NCBI RefSeq assembly: GCF_022352055.1
Contig: NZ_JAKRWM010000002.1
Coordinates: forward strand, 372,001-436,000
Length of the DNA: 64,000 bases
Direction: 5' to 3'
Origin: Cohnella mopanensis
GTDB taxonomy: Bacteria; Bacillota; Bacilli; Paenibacillales; Paenibacillaceae
Each line of letters opens with the position of its first letter. The first letter of the stretch is position 1. The translations under genes and the position numbers were made by a program. The notes under the pieces are model-generated. The model was given only the letters and a program-made list of their open reading frames with translations, had not been told where the DNA came from and did not search any database. Below are positions 34,806 through 45,108 of the stretch, piece by piece.

Positions 34806-35975
34806 ATGAAATTTATACATACCGCCGATTGGCATCTCGGCAAGCTCGTGCAGGGCGTATATATGACGGATGACCAACGATTCGTATTGCGGCAATTGAT
34901 AGAGACGGTGGAGCGGGAGCGACCGGACGCCGTCGTCATCGCAGGCGATCTCTATGACCGGGCCATCCCGCCTACGGAAGCGGTGGACTTGCTGGACGAG
35001 ATGTTTCAGACGATCGTTATCGAGTTGAATACGCCATTGCTGGCTATCTCCGGTAACCATGACAGCCCGGATCGGCTTAATTTCGGTACGGCTATTATGG
35101 AAGCGAGGGGGCTGCACTTAGCCGGTCAGCTTAAGCCTTTGCTTAAGCCTGTCGTGCTGCGCGACGAATTCGGGGAAGTCCATTTTCACCTCGTTCCGTA
35201 TGCGGACCCCGCTCAGGTTCGATTTATTTTCGAGCAGGAGGAAATCCGCTCCCATGACGATGCGATGAAGGCGATTGTCGGGACAATCGAAGCATCCATG
35301 GACTCATCGGCACGCCATGTGTTCGTTGGACATGCATTCGTAACTCCGGGGGCAAGGCCGGAGGAAAACACGAGCCAATCGGAACGTCCGTTGTCCATCG
35401 GCGGAGCGGAATACGTGCATTCCGAGTATTTCAAAGCCTTTCATTATACGGCGCTTGGCCACTTGCATCAGGCGCATCACGTATCGGACGAGAGGATCCG
35501 CTATTCCGGCTCGCCTCTTAAGTACTCGATATCCGAGGAAAACCACAATAAAGGATTTCTTATCGTCGAGATCGATGGAACGGGGAATGTCACCGTTGAC
35601 AAAAGAGAGCTGAAGCCGAGACGCGACATGCGCAGAGTCAGCGCTCCAATCGAAGAAATAGAGAAGCATCCGGTTAACGAGGATTATGTGTTCGTGACGC
35701 TCTTGAACGATAATCCGGTGCTCTTCCCGATGGAGAAGGTGCGCGCCGTGTATCCGAATGCGTTACACGTAGAACGCAAGGTAACCGTTAAGCTAGCATC
35801 CAGCTCGGACCCTGCCAGCGGGGATCTAAGTATGGCTAGACGGGAAGCCGATCCGGTCGCGCTGTTCGCCGCTTTCTATGAGGAAGTCAAAGGCGTTCCG
35901 CTTACGGAAGACAAGCAGAAGTTATTCGCGGATACTTTCGCGGAAGTGCTGCGCGAGGAAGGAGGCGCCGTATGA
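34806..35975 (+). CDS. sbcD: DNA double-strand break repair nuclease SbcD
   Basis: Mre11-type phosphoesterase of 389 residues, the nuclease subunit of SbcCD. The metal-binding motifs are in order: TADWHLGK, GDLYDRA, SGNHDSPDR, VGHAFVTPG and LGHLHQAH. The ATG at 34806 gives the canonical start MKFIHTADWHLGK; the frame is open eight codons further. It overlaps sbcC by 4 bases, consistent with complex formation. Confidence 0.95.
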   Translation: MKFIHTADWHLGKLVQGVYMTDDQRFVLRQLIETVERERPDAVVIAGDLYDRAIPPTEAVDLLDEMFQTIVIELNTPLLAISGNHDSPDRLNFGTAIMEARGLHLAGQLKPLLKPVVLRDEFGEVHFHLVPYADPAQVRFIFEQEEIRSHDDAMKAIVGTIEASMDSSARHVFVGHAFVTPGARPEENTSQSERPLSIGGAEYVHSEYFKAFHYTALGHLHQAHHVSDERIRYSGSPLKYSISEENHNKGFLIVEIDGTGNVTVDKRELKPRRDMRRVSAPIEEIEKHPVNEDYVFVTLLNDNPVLFPMEKVRAVYPNALHVERKVTVKLASSSDPASGDLSMARREADPVALFAAFYEEVKGVPLTEDKQKLFADTFAEVLREEGGAV

Positions 35976-38900
35976 AGCCGATTCGAATTAGCATGACGGC
36001 ATTCGGACCTTATCGCGATACGGAGACGATCGATTTCAGCTTACTGGAGGATCGCAGGCTGTTCGTCATATCCGGTAATACCGGTGCAGGCAAGACGACG
36101 ATCTTCGATGCGATTTGTTTTGCGTTATACGGCAGCGCCAGCGGAGAAGATCGGGCGGAGACTAGAATGCTGAGAAGCCATTTTGCCTCGGATGACGACT
36201 ATACTTCCGTCGATTATCATTTTGCCGTAGGTAAGCGTACCTATCGCGTATTCCGCCAGATGGCGCATCGCCGCGGGACGAATAAGAACGAAACGGGAGG
36301 CAAAGCGGAGCTGTACGAGACGACTTCGGGTACGGAAGTGCCGTGTATCGATCGGTTTACCGTCTCGGACGTGAACGCGAAGATGGAATCGGTTATCGGC
36401 CTGACGAGGGAACAATTCAGCCAGATCGTCATGCTGCCGCAGGGAGAATTCCGTAAGCTTCTCACTTCCGACACGGAAAACAAAGAAGAGATTTTGCGCA
36501 AGATTTTCCGTACGGGCCTCTATCAGAAAATAGAAGATCGGTTTCAACTGCAGCATCGCGAACTGCAGGATTCGTTAAAGCAGGCGAAGGCGATGCAAGA
36601 CATCTACGCCAAGCAAGCGAGGGAAACGTTGCCACAACGGGAGGAAAGCTTGCTGACAGCCACGCTGAATCAGGAAGTGAGCAGCATGGGGCAGGTGTCG
36701 GAAGGGCTCGTTCAAGAGATCGCTTACTACGACGGACGGGCTGCGGATATAGAGCTTGGCAAATCCGCCGTAAACGAGAGGCTGCAAGCGCAAGAAGCAG
36801 CGTTAGCCGAAGCTGTAGCGTTGGAAGGCCGTTTCGCTCAGCTAGCGGAGAAGCGTGTACAGTCGGAGCAATTGGAAGCCCGCCAAGCGGAGATCGGCGA
36901 GAGCGAAAAAATCGTAAAGCTGGCGGAGCAGGCCGCCAGAATTGAGCCGTACGAGGAGCAAGCGTTAGCGGCGTTGCGGCAGCTGGAGCTGAAGCGAAGT
37001 TTCCATGCGCGCAAGCTTCAGGATGCGGCGGATGCGGAGCGCGGACACGCCGTCGCCGAGGAAGCATTCCGAGGCGAGGAAACGCGCGATGCGGAGCGGA
37101 AGGAAGCCGATCGGGAGCTTGCTCGGCTGGCCGAGCTTAAGCCGATCGTGCAGACGCTCGAAGAGCGCAAGGTGGCGATCGAGCGGCTGACCGCGGAAGA
37201 GCGCGCGGTTACGGCCAAGCGCGAGTCGATCGAGCAGCGGCTTGGCGCCCTTCGCGAGGAGAAGCGCAGCAAAGCCGAGCAGTTGAAGCTTGCGGAGACG
37301 GAAGTGGCGAAGCTTCCGGGCATGCTGCAACAATATGAGCAGATGAAAAATAAATATAAGCTGCTTAAGGAGTTAGCGGAATTGGACAGGCGAATCGTGG
37401 AGCTGTCCAAGCATGAAGAGGAGCGGGAGAAGATCGTTCGCGGGCGCAGAGCCGAGCATGACCGATTGGAATCGCTATGGTTGGAAGGCCAAGCCGGCCT
37501 CTTGGCCACACATCTTCATGACGGAAAGGCGTGTCCGGTATGCGGGAGCGAGGAACATCCGAATAAGGCGATTGCCGTAGCGAACGTTCCTTCCCGGGAA
37601 GGGCTTCAAGCCGCGAAAGATCAGCTTCGGCAAGCCGAGCAAGAGCTTAACGAGGCGCAGGCGCAAGCGGCTGCGGCGAACGGCGGTAAAATCGAAAAGG
37701 AAAGCCTGTTCGCGGAGTACGGAATTACGCGTGATCCGTTCGCGGAACAGCTGTTACGCTCGGAATCGGAAGGTAAGCTTCTTCGGGCGGAGACCGATCG
37801 ATTGAAACAGCAGGCGGATTTGATATCCTCCCATAGGGAAGAAGGGGAGAAGCTTGATCTCCAACTGGACAAGCTTCATGCCGATCGGGAGCAATTGCTT
37901 GCCGAGCAGCACAGACTTTCTGTTGATCGAAGCGCCAAGCAATCCGTTCTTGATAACGAGCTGAGTCGGATTCCGGAAGACTTAAGATCTCCGACGCAGC
38001 TCCTTGCCCGAATAAACGAACACACGGATTACGTGAACAAGCTAAACCATGCTTGGCAACAAGCGCAGCGTCAATTGCAAAGCGCGAAGGCGCGTCTCGT
38101 CGAAGAGAAAGCGATCGTCGTGCAGGCTGTCGGCCAACTGGAAGAAAGCAATCGCCAACACGAGCAAGCCCGGATCAGATTCGACGAGGAATTGGCGAAG
38201 AGCGGCTTTGCGGCGAAGGAACATTATCAATCCGCTAAGCTAGTTGAAGCCGACAGGCTCAATTTGGCTCATCTTATCGAGCAGTACAATTCCGCAAGAG
38301 CGGCGCTTCTCCATCAGATAAACGAATTGGAGCGGGAGTTAGCCGGCCGGACGCGTCCTCTTCTTAGCGTTCTGCAAGAGGCGATCACAGCGCTGAAGGC
38401 GCAGCTTGAGCAGTTGATGTCAGAGCTCCATACGGTGTCGGGTTATCGGCAAGAGGCGAAACGACTGTTAACCGCGATCGAGAAAGCGGTGGAACAATTC
38501 CGCGAATTAGAGCTGAAGCAGCAACGGGTTTCCGATATTTATCAGATGCTTAAAGGCGACAACCCATTGAAAATCTCATTCGAGCGATACATTCTGATCG
38601 AATTTCTGGAGCAAATCTTGGATGCGGCGAATGTCAGGCTGAATGACTTGTCCAACGGTCAGTTCAAGCTCGAACGCAGCGACCGGTTAGAGACGCGAGG
38701 CAAGCAAAGTGGTCTCGGTCTGGACGTGTACGATGCTTATACCGGCCAGAACCGCGACGTCAAATCGATGTCCGGCGGAGAGAAGTTCAATGCGTCCCTT
38801 TGCCTTGCGCTTGGGATGACGGATGTCATCCAAGCCTATCAAGGAGGCGTCTCCATCGAAATGATGTTCATCGATGAAGGTTTCGGATCTCTTGATGAGG

Positions 38901-39064
38901 ATTCTTTGAATAAAGCGATCGCCACTTTAGTAGACCTTCAACGATCAGGTAGGATGATCGGCGTCATCTCTCACGTCGAGGAACTGAAGATGGCCTTCCC
39001 TGCCGTGCTTGAAGTGAGCAAAACGAAAGAAGGCCACAGCCGTACGGCTATTCTATTGAAGTAA
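35972..39064 (+). CDS. sbcC: SMC-like ATPase SbcC of the SbcCD nuclease
   Basis: Rad50-type ATPase of 1030 residues. The N-terminal Walker A is GNTGAGKTT, the middle 700 residues are long coiled coils rich in Glu, Ala, Gln and Arg, interrupted by the zinc hook CPVC (Cys521-Cys524). The C-terminal lobe has the signature SMSGGEKFNASLCLALGM and Walker B MMFIDEGFGSLDEDS. With SbcD it trims hairpins and DNA ends. The ATG is in the 4-base overlap with sbcD. Confidence 0.95.
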   Translation: MKPIRISMTAFGPYRDTETIDFSLLEDRRLFVISGNTGAGKTTIFDAICFALYGSASGEDRAETRMLRSHFASDDDYTSVDYHFAVGKRTYRVFRQMAHRRGTNKNETGGKAELYETTSGTEVPCIDRFTVSDVNAKMESVIGLTREQFSQIVMLPQGEFRKLLTSDTENKEEILRKIFRTGLYQKIEDRFQLQHRELQDSLKQAKAMQDIYAKQARETLPQREESLLTATLNQEVSSMGQVSEGLVQEIAYYDGRAADIELGKSAVNERLQAQEAALAEAVALEGRFAQLAEKRVQSEQLEARQAEIGESEKIVKLAEQAARIEPYEEQALAALRQLELKRSFHARKLQDAADAERGHAVAEEAFRGEETRDAERKEADRELARLAELKPIVQTLEERKVAIERLTAEERAVTAKRESIEQRLGALREEKRSKAEQLKLAETEVAKLPGMLQQYEQMKNKYKLLKELAELDRRIVELSKHEEEREKIVRGRRAEHDRLESLWLEGQAGLLATHLHDGKACPVCGSEEHPNKAIAVANVPSREGLQAAKDQLRQAEQELNEAQAQAAAANGGKIEKESLFAEYGITRDPFAEQLLRSESEGKLLRAETDRLKQQADLISSHREEGEKLDLQLDKLHADREQLLAEQHRLSVDRSAKQSVLDNELSRIPEDLRSPTQLLARINEHTDYVNKLNHAWQQAQRQLQSAKARLVEEKAIVVQAVGQLEESNRQHEQARIRFDEELAKSGFAAKEHYQSAKLVEADRLNLAHLIEQYNSARAALLHQINELERELAGRTRPLLSVLQEAITALKAQLEQLMSELHTVSGYRQEAKRLLTAIEKAVEQFRELELKQQRVSDIYQMLKGDNPLKISFERYILIEFLEQILDAANVRLNDLSNGQFKLERSDRLETRGKQSGLGLDVYDAYTGQNRDVKSMSGGEKFNASLCLALGMTDVIQAYQGGVSIEMMFIDEGFGSLDEDSLNKAIATLVDLQRSGRMIGVISHVEELKMAFPAVLEVSKTKEGHSRTAILLK

Positions 39065-39107
39065 AACAATAAGACTTACGGTTTGACGAATTAGAAGTTA
39101 AGGAGAG

Positions 39108-39139
39108 AGACCGCTTGCAGAGCGGTTTCTTTTTTTTTC
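39108..39139 (+). terminator. Terminator after sbcC
   Basis: GACCGCT (39109-39115) pairs with AGCGGTT (39121-39127), one G-T pair, followed by a long T-run. Confidence 0.85.
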
Positions 39140-39216
39140 TTTGTCAGCCAATGAATTATGAGGCATAATTGAAACGTTATAGCGCTTATACTTTCGGATC
39201 GACTGGGGGTATTCCA

Positions 39217-40842
39217 ATGTTCAAAGCCATTATCGTGGATGACGAGGCGGTAGTCCGGAACGGATTAAAAAATACGATTCAATGGCAAGAGCATGGCTTC
39301 GATTTGATAGGCGATTACGCGAACGGACGGGAAGCCTGGGAAGCGATCGAGCAGCACCGGCCGGAGCTGGTCATCTCGGACATCAGCATGCCGTTCATGG
39401 ACGGCTTGGAACTAGCCGGGTTAATTTCCGCTCAGTATCCATACATAAAAATTATCATATTGACCGGCTTCGACGAATTCGAATATGCGCAACAAGCGAT
39501 TCGGCTGAAAGTATCCGATTTTATTCTGAAGCCGATTACGGCGCATGAAATCCGGACATTGCTTAACAGAGTCAGAGAGGAGATGGAGGAGGAAACGGAA
39601 CGCCGCGAAGATCTGAGCAGGCTGACGAGTCAACTCAACCAAAGCCTTCCGCTGTTGAAGGAACGGTTTCTCGAACGATTGGTTGCGGTCGGACTAGGGA
39701 GAGCGGAGATCGCCGAGCGATTCGCTTATTTCGGCATACCTCCCATATCTCCGCTCTATCTTGTCTTAGTCGTCGATATCGACGACTTCGGAGATAGAGA
39801 GCTTCTATCCTATGAGCATGATGCCGAATTTTTGCGTTTTGCAGCATTTGATATTTTCAAGGAAACGTTGGAGCAAGATAGCTCGCTTTTGTTTCGAACG
39901 CGCGAAGAGCGGTTGGTCGCGATTATATCCGGACAGGACAACGAAAGCCTTCTGTATGAGCAAGTGTTTTCGCTCGCGGAACAGGTTCGATATCATATCG
40001 AGAAATATTTGAAGTTTACGGTTACGATCGGCATTGGCCATACGTGCGCGAACGTCGAGCAATTGCCGCTTTCCTATAAAAGCGCTTTATCCGCATTGGA
40101 CTATCGGTTCCTGCTAGGAAAGAACCGGGTGCTTAGCATTCTGGATATGGAGGGCAAGTCAACGATTCCATTGCCGTCCAATCTGGACTGGGATCGTAAG
40201 CTAGCTTCCGCTGTAAAGACGGGTTCCATTCAAGATGCCTATCAGCTTATCGAGAATGGGGTCGCCGAGCTTAAGAGCTCGTTAGCTCCGATCGAAGGCT
40301 GTTTTCTGCAAATGCAGAAGGTCGTGCTTTCCCTGATGAATTCGATACAGGAGCTAATCGTCCATGATCAAGACGCCTCTTTCGAGCGGCAGATGAAGCT
40401 GATGGACGTGTACAAGTTCAAGACGCTGGACGAAATCGAAATTTGGTTAAAAGAAGTGGTGCGTTCGGTCATTTCTACGATTGCGGATAACCGTAACCAC
40501 TTAACGAGCATGCAAATTCATCGGGCCGTAGAGTACATAGACACGAATTACGCGAATGAGAAAATGTCTCTGCAAGATCTGTGCCGTTACGTGCTGATGA
40601 GCACCAGCTATTTCAGCCTCGTGTTCAAACAGCATACCGGAGTCACCTTCATCGAGTACTTAACTGGCGTAAGGATCGGCAAGGCGAAAGAGCTGCTGCA
40701 CAATACGACGCATAAGTTTTACGAGATCGCCGAACAGGTAGGCTACAAGGACCCGAACTATTTCAGCATCTTGTTCAAGAAGCATACGGGCATGACCCCT
40801 AAAGATTATCGGGAACAACAAATCAAGCTGAGCGGAGCTTAA
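39217..40842 (+). CDS. YesN-type response regulator (long form) with AraC domain
   Basis: Response regulator of 541 residues. Receiver domain with Asp8-Asp9, phospho-acceptor Asp55 (LVISDISMPFMDG) and LKPITA; a middle region of about 270 residues typical of long YesN proteins; and a C-terminal AraC double helix-turn-helix (MSLQDLCRYVLMSTSYFSLV, YEIAEQVGYKDPNYFSILFK). The ATG at 39217 follows GGGGGT. Two bases separate it from the kinase gene. It probably activates the importer genes at 43663-48334. Confidence 0.92.
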   Translation: MFKAIIVDDEAVVRNGLKNTIQWQEHGFDLIGDYANGREAWEAIEQHRPELVISDISMPFMDGLELAGLISAQYPYIKIIILTGFDEFEYAQQAIRLKVSDFILKPITAHEIRTLLNRVREEMEEETERREDLSRLTSQLNQSLPLLKERFLERLVAVGLGRAEIAERFAYFGIPPISPLYLVLVVDIDDFGDRELLSYEHDAEFLRFAAFDIFKETLEQDSSLLFRTREERLVAIISGQDNESLLYEQVFSLAEQVRYHIEKYLKFTVTIGIGHTCANVEQLPLSYKSALSALDYRFLLGKNRVLSILDMEGKSTIPLPSNLDWDRKLASAVKTGSIQDAYQLIENGVAELKSSLAPIEGCFLQMQKVVLSLMNSIQELIVHDQDASFERQMKLMDVYKFKTLDEIEIWLKEVVRSVISTIADNRNHLTSMQIHRAVEYIDTNYANEKMSLQDLCRYVLMSTSYFSLVFKQHTGVTFIEYLTGVRIGKAKELLHNTTHKFYEIAEQVGYKDPNYFSILFKKHTGMTPKDYREQQIKLSGA

Positions 40843-40843
40843 T

Positions 40844-42634
40844 ATGTCCAGAGACCGTGCGATCCGTTTTCGTATTTTCCCGTTGAAAAGCATTCAGTCG
40901 AATATTTCTTTAGCGTTCTCCTTATTGATATTGGCAGCGATCGTATTGACTAGCTTGGTCAGCTATCAGGTTTCCGTGGATGCCGTCGAGAGAAACTCCA
41001 AAGGGTATATCGAGGAAATCATTAAGCAGGTCAATATGAATATTCAGTCCTACGTCGATAACATGGAGAACATCTCCTTGCTCGCGCTAACGAACAAAGA
41101 CGTGAAATACTATATTTCCGATAACAGCTTCATTAGCTCGGGAGATCGCCGTATTTACGAGAAGCAGATTTCGGACCTGTTTCAAGCGATCCTCTATACC
41201 CGTAACGACATCGCATCGATTATGGTTTTCGGTTATAACGGACGGTTCGTCTCGGATCGGCGGATAACGAACTTGAATCCGAACGCTAAGCTGCAGGAGC
41301 AAGCTTGGTATAAGATGGCCAAGAGCGAAGGAGGGAAATCCGTCATTTCCGCTCCACACGTGCAAAATATTGTCCAGAACGAATACCGTTGGGTCGTGTC
41401 CTTGAGCCGCGAATTGAAAAGCACGGACGGGATTACCGCGGAAGGCGTATTCCTCGTCGACTTGAACTTGAGCGTCATCAACGACATCTGCAGCAACATT
41501 AATTTGGGCAAGAAGGGTTATTTGTTCATCGTGGATAAGAACGGCAACATTGTTTATCATCCGCAGCAGCAACTCATCGACAGCAAGCTGCGCTCGGAAC
41601 GAATTGCCGATGTCGTCCAAGCGTCGAGCGGAAGTTCGTTCATTGCTAAGGATGGGGAAGGCAAACGGATATACTCCGTGCAAGATACGAATTTCGGTTG
41701 GAAAATTGCCGGAGTCGCCTATACGGACGACCTGATCGCGAGCAAGGACGAGCTGAGAAATTCTATCCTGCTCTATTCATTGTGTGGTTTGACGATCTCG
41801 TTGCTCATCTCCGTCTGGCTATCGCATCGGCTCTCGAAGCCGATCAAAGAGTTACAATCGGACATGAAGCAAGTCGAGAAAGGGAACTTCGATATCCAAA
41901 CCGAGATCGGGCAGATGAACGAGATCGGACAACTGGGACGGTCCTTCAATCTAATGGTCAGCCGGACCAAATTCCTGATGGAAGAGACGATCCACAATCA
42001 GGAGAACAAGCGCAAGAGCGAGCTTCTGCTGCTCCAATCGCAGATCAACCCTCATTTTCTATACAATACGCTAGATTCTATCGTTTGGATGGCGGAGCAG
42101 AAACAGCATGAAGAAGTCGTACTCATGACGTCCGCGTTGGCCAAGCTGTTCCGCGCAAGCATTACGAAGGACCAGGAACTTGTGCCGATCAGGGTAGAGA
42201 TCGAGCATATTACGAACTATTTGCTCATCCAGAAGATGCGCTATGAGGAAGAACTCGATTATTACATTGATATCGATGAGTCCATCCTTTCTTATAAAAC
42301 GCTTAAAATTTTACTTCAGCCTTTCGTTGAAAATGCAATCTATCACGGCATACGGAATATGTACGGCATCGAAGACGGTCGGATTACGATTCGCGGCAGA
42401 CAATCGAATGACCAAATCGTATTTGAAGTCGAGGATAACGGTCTAGGAATGACGCCGGAGCAACTTGGGAAAATCCGTTTCAACGGCGAAGAGGACGCCC
42501 GTAATCAAGGAATCGGCATACGGAACGTTAACGAACGGATCAAGCTTTATTTCGGACATGAATACGGGATTCACATTCGTAGCGAGATCGAAGTAGGAAC
42601 ATGCGTTACGATAACGATACCGAAACTGGAATAG
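40844..42634 (+). CDS. YesM-type sensor histidine kinase with extracellular Cache-like domain
   Basis: Membrane sensor of 596 residues. Membrane segments lie near residues 20-42 and 307-331, with an extracellular Cache-like region between (YLFIVDKNGNIVYHPQQQ and FGWKIAGVAYTDDLI are typical). HAMP follows, then SQINPHFLYNTLDS with His404 and the ATPase motifs LQPFVENAIYHG and VEDNGLGM. It is directly behind its response regulator and directly ahead of a tethered sugar-binding protein, which may present ligand to it. Confidence 0.92.
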   Translation: MSRDRAIRFRIFPLKSIQSNISLAFSLLILAAIVLTSLVSYQVSVDAVERNSKGYIEEIIKQVNMNIQSYVDNMENISLLALTNKDVKYYISDNSFISSGDRRIYEKQISDLFQAILYTRNDIASIMVFGYNGRFVSDRRITNLNPNAKLQEQAWYKMAKSEGGKSVISAPHVQNIVQNEYRWVVSLSRELKSTDGITAEGVFLVDLNLSVINDICSNINLGKKGYLFIVDKNGNIVYHPQQQLIDSKLRSERIADVVQASSGSSFIAKDGEGKRIYSVQDTNFGWKIAGVAYTDDLIASKDELRNSILLYSLCGLTISLLISVWLSHRLSKPIKELQSDMKQVEKGNFDIQTEIGQMNEIGQLGRSFNLMVSRTKFLMEETIHNQENKRKSELLLLQSQINPHFLYNTLDSIVWMAEQKQHEEVVLMTSALAKLFRASITKDQELVPIRVEIEHITNYLLIQKMRYEEELDYYIDIDESILSYKTLKILLQPFVENAIYHGIRNMYGIEDGRITIRGRQSNDQIVFEVEDNGLGMTPEQLGKIRFNGEEDARNQGIGIRNVNERIKLYFGHEYGIHIRSEIEVGTCVTITIPKLE

Positions 42635-42647
42635 AGGGAGCTGGCTC

Positions 42648-43634
42648 ATGCGTAAGCAACGATTTACGATCTGGCTGACATTGGCTGTTTGCACAGTTGC
42701 GATATATGCGATCTTCAACTACAAGCTCATATTCGGCGTGTCCCATCCGGATAGGAACGTTACGGTGATTCTGAAATCGTTGAACGTGCGCTTGGACTTC
42801 TGGCAAGCCGTGAACAAGGGTGCGGAAGCGGCAGCCAAGGAAATGGGAGTGGAGTTAAACGTCGTAGGGCCGCTTCAAGAAAATGATGCGAACGATCAGA
42901 TGCGTATTTTGGAAGAAGCGATTGCGGCAAAACCCGAAGCGATTGTCATCGCTCCCATCATAGACGACCGATTACCGGCAATTCTGGCTAAAGCTCGTGC
43001 CGCGGGTATTCAGCTCGTTGTGATCGATACGCCGTTGGAATTGAATCCTGCACCCGTATTAGTGTCGAACGATCATATGGAGGCAGGCAAGCTCGCAGGC
43101 CGGACGGCGGTGGACGAAACGAAAGGGCATCCGACCGTAGCGATCATTAGCGACAGGGCGGACTCAAAAATATCGGCAGAGAGGTTATCGGGGCTTCGCC
43201 AAGTTTTAGAACCTTTTAATAACAGCATTATAGGCGTGTACTACGCGGAAAATTCCGAAGATACGGCTTATGAGGCAGCTAAGCAATTGCTCGCCGAAGA
43301 TAAACCTTTTAACACGTTTATTACGTTGAACGAATCGGCGACGGCCGGCGTAGCTAAGCTATTGCATGAACAAAACAAGTCGGGAGTCCTGTCTCTCATC
43401 GGTTTCGACAGCTCGGTCGATGAAATTCAATGGCTTGAAGCGGGGACTTTGCGGGCAGCTATCGTACAGAAGCCCTTTAACATGGGCTATTTAGGGGTAA
43501 AAGCGGCGTTAAAGCTCATAGATGGCAACCGAGTCGATCCTATAACCTACATCGAATCGAATGTAATCACGCAAGAAAACATGTATACGCCGGAAAACCA
43601 GAAGCTCTTATTCCCTTTCATTAATAATAAGTAA
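42648..43634 (+). CDS. Membrane-tethered ribose/xylose-type sugar-binding protein, probable sensor partner
   Basis: Type 1 periplasmic-binding-fold protein of 328 residues with one N-terminal membrane segment (about 8-28) and no lipobox cysteine after it. The two-lobed fold is shown by VTVILKSLNVRLDFWQAVNKG, AKPEAIVIAPIIDDRLPAI, VSNDHMEAGKLAGR and LIGFDSSVDEIQWLEAGTLR. It has no permease of its own family nearby, since the downstream permeases are CUT1. Its place 13 bases behind the kinase resembles the XylFII-LytS type, in which a binding protein signals to the kinase. That role is inference. Binding site GAGGGAG precedes the ATG. Confidence 0.88.
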   Translation: MRKQRFTIWLTLAVCTVAIYAIFNYKLIFGVSHPDRNVTVILKSLNVRLDFWQAVNKGAEAAAKEMGVELNVVGPLQENDANDQMRILEEAIAAKPEAIVIAPIIDDRLPAILAKARAAGIQLVVIDTPLELNPAPVLVSNDHMEAGKLAGRTAVDETKGHPTVAIISDRADSKISAERLSGLRQVLEPFNNSIIGVYYAENSEDTAYEAAKQLLAEDKPFNTFITLNESATAGVAKLLHEQNKSGVLSLIGFDSSVDEIQWLEAGTLRAAIVQKPFNMGYLGVKAALKLIDGNRVDPITYIESNVITQENMYTPENQKLLFPFINNK

Positions 43635-43662
43635 CCATCCTTCGGAAGGAAGAGATGTCATC

Positions 43663-44940
43663 ATGCCACCTTTATTTCGCCAGTCGTTGATTCGAAGTGG
43701 AGCCGTTATCGGGCTTCTTCTGCCGTTACTTCTGTCCTCGTGCATGAATTCAAACGTGGAACCAACGGTTGCTCCAAAGGAGAAAAGGGCATTAATCCGG
43801 TTCGTTGCATCCGAGTACAGTACGGAGACGAAGCCGCTGCTGGAAAAGCTAGTGAAAGAATTCGAGCTGAAGAACCCTCTGATCGACGTCGAGCTTCAAG
43901 TAGCCAACTGGGATATTCTAGACGGCATCTATACGACTATGATCAGCAAAAATCAACCGCCCGACCTGCTGAATACGAACGTATACGCCCACTTCGCTCA
44001 GGATGGCCATCTCAACGATTTCAGAGAAATCATGTCACCCGAACTAGCGAACAAGCTATATCCTAATTTAGTAGAGATGGATCGGATGAACGGGAAGCAA
44101 TTCGCTATTCCATACGTCGCCACGGTTCGGCAATTGTATTACAACAAGGAGCTATTCCAGCAAGCTGGAATAACGGCCCCGCCGCAGACATGGTCTGAGC
44201 TGAAGGAAGCAGCGCGCAAAATCAAAGCAACGGGAGCTGCCGACGGGTTCGGCGTAGACCTGACGGATAACGAAACGCATGCATATCTCTCTTATGTCTT
44301 CTACGGGTCAGGTGGATCGTGGACGAAGAATGGTAAATGGACGATCAACTCGCCGGAGAACGTGGAAGGCTTGGCGTTTCTTAAGGAATTGTTCGATCAG
44401 GGACTGACGGATCCCGAGCCGACGGTGACGATCCGGGATGAGAAACAGCGGATACTAGGCAATGGCCAATTGGGGATGATGATCTCCGGCAACTATTTCT
44501 CAACGGTCGTGCCGAAAGAATTTCCGGCACTGAAGTGGGGAGTCGGGCCGATTCCTGTGAAAGATGGGACACCTCCGATCACCTTTGGGGTGCATGACGT
44601 GCTCGTTTCTTTCAAGACGGACCATACGAACAAAGAAGCGTTGGCTAAATTTCTGGATTTCCTATACGATGATTCGAATTATGAGGAAATGGTAAAGAGG
44701 GAAGGATTTCTCCCCGTGACAACTACGGTAGGTACCCGGTTGGCGGCGAATGACGATGTTATGAAAAGCAATCTAGAAGCGCTAAGCAAGGCCAAGTTTT
44801 ATCCGGTTCAAGAGCCCTCTTGGCAAGCCGTTCTCGATTACGCGCGCAAAATGGGCGATGCCGTTCTCTATGAGCACACCACGCCGCAAGCCGCGCTTGA
44901 CCAGCTTCAGCACTTCGCCGAAACGAAGAGCGTCCGCTAA
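43663..44940 (+). CDS. Sugar ABC transporter solute-binding lipoprotein
   Basis: Family 1 extracellular binding protein of 425 residues. The signal peptide ends in the lipobox LLSSC (Cys27). The mature part has FELKNPLIDVELQVANWDIL, VRQLYYNKELFQQAGI with TWSELKEAARKIKATG, and LGMMISGNYF. GGAAGGAAGAG is upstream. It is cotranscribed with the two-component genes and followed within 170 bases by a second binding-protein gene of the same family, so the permeases at 46574 and 47489 may serve two binding proteins, or this one acts in sensing. Confidence 0.9.
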   Translation: MPPLFRQSLIRSGAVIGLLLPLLLSSCMNSNVEPTVAPKEKRALIRFVASEYSTETKPLLEKLVKEFELKNPLIDVELQVANWDILDGIYTTMISKNQPPDLLNTNVYAHFAQDGHLNDFREIMSPELANKLYPNLVEMDRMNGKQFAIPYVATVRQLYYNKELFQQAGITAPPQTWSELKEAARKIKATGAADGFGVDLTDNETHAYLSYVFYGSGGSWTKNGKWTINSPENVEGLAFLKELFDQGLTDPEPTVTIRDEKQRILGNGQLGMMISGNYFSTVVPKEFPALKWGVGPIPVKDGTPPITFGVHDVLVSFKTDHTNKEALAKFLDFLYDDSNYEEMVKREGFLPVTTTVGTRLAANDDVMKSNLEALSKAKFYPVQEPSWQAVLDYARKMGDAVLYEHTTPQAALDQLQHFAETKSVR

Positions 44941-45043
44941 TCGGCTTTCAATCGAAAATAAGATTAAGAAGAAAACAAAGAATTCGTGGAAGATATTCGA
45001 TAGAGACTTAAGCCCTCCCCTTTTATGATGAATTTAAGCGCTA

Positions 45044-45061
45044 GAGCCCGTTCGCGGGCTC
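45044..45061 (+). other. GC-rich hairpin in the leader of the second binding-protein gene
   Basis: GAGCCCG (45044-45050) pairs with CGGGCTC (45055-45061) around TTCG, a stable tetraloop. No T-run follows. It lies 48 bases before the ATG and could protect the 5' end of the message or weakly end the upstream transcript. Confidence 0.6.
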
Positions 45062-45108
45062 CCAATAAAGAGGCGCATAAAACATCAATTGTGGGAGGGT
45101 TTGCTTTA

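Noticed and set aside
36462-37509. Long minus-strand frames opposite sbcC
   Set aside because: Low-complexity products of antisense reading through the coiled-coil part of sbcC, with no ribosome binding sites.
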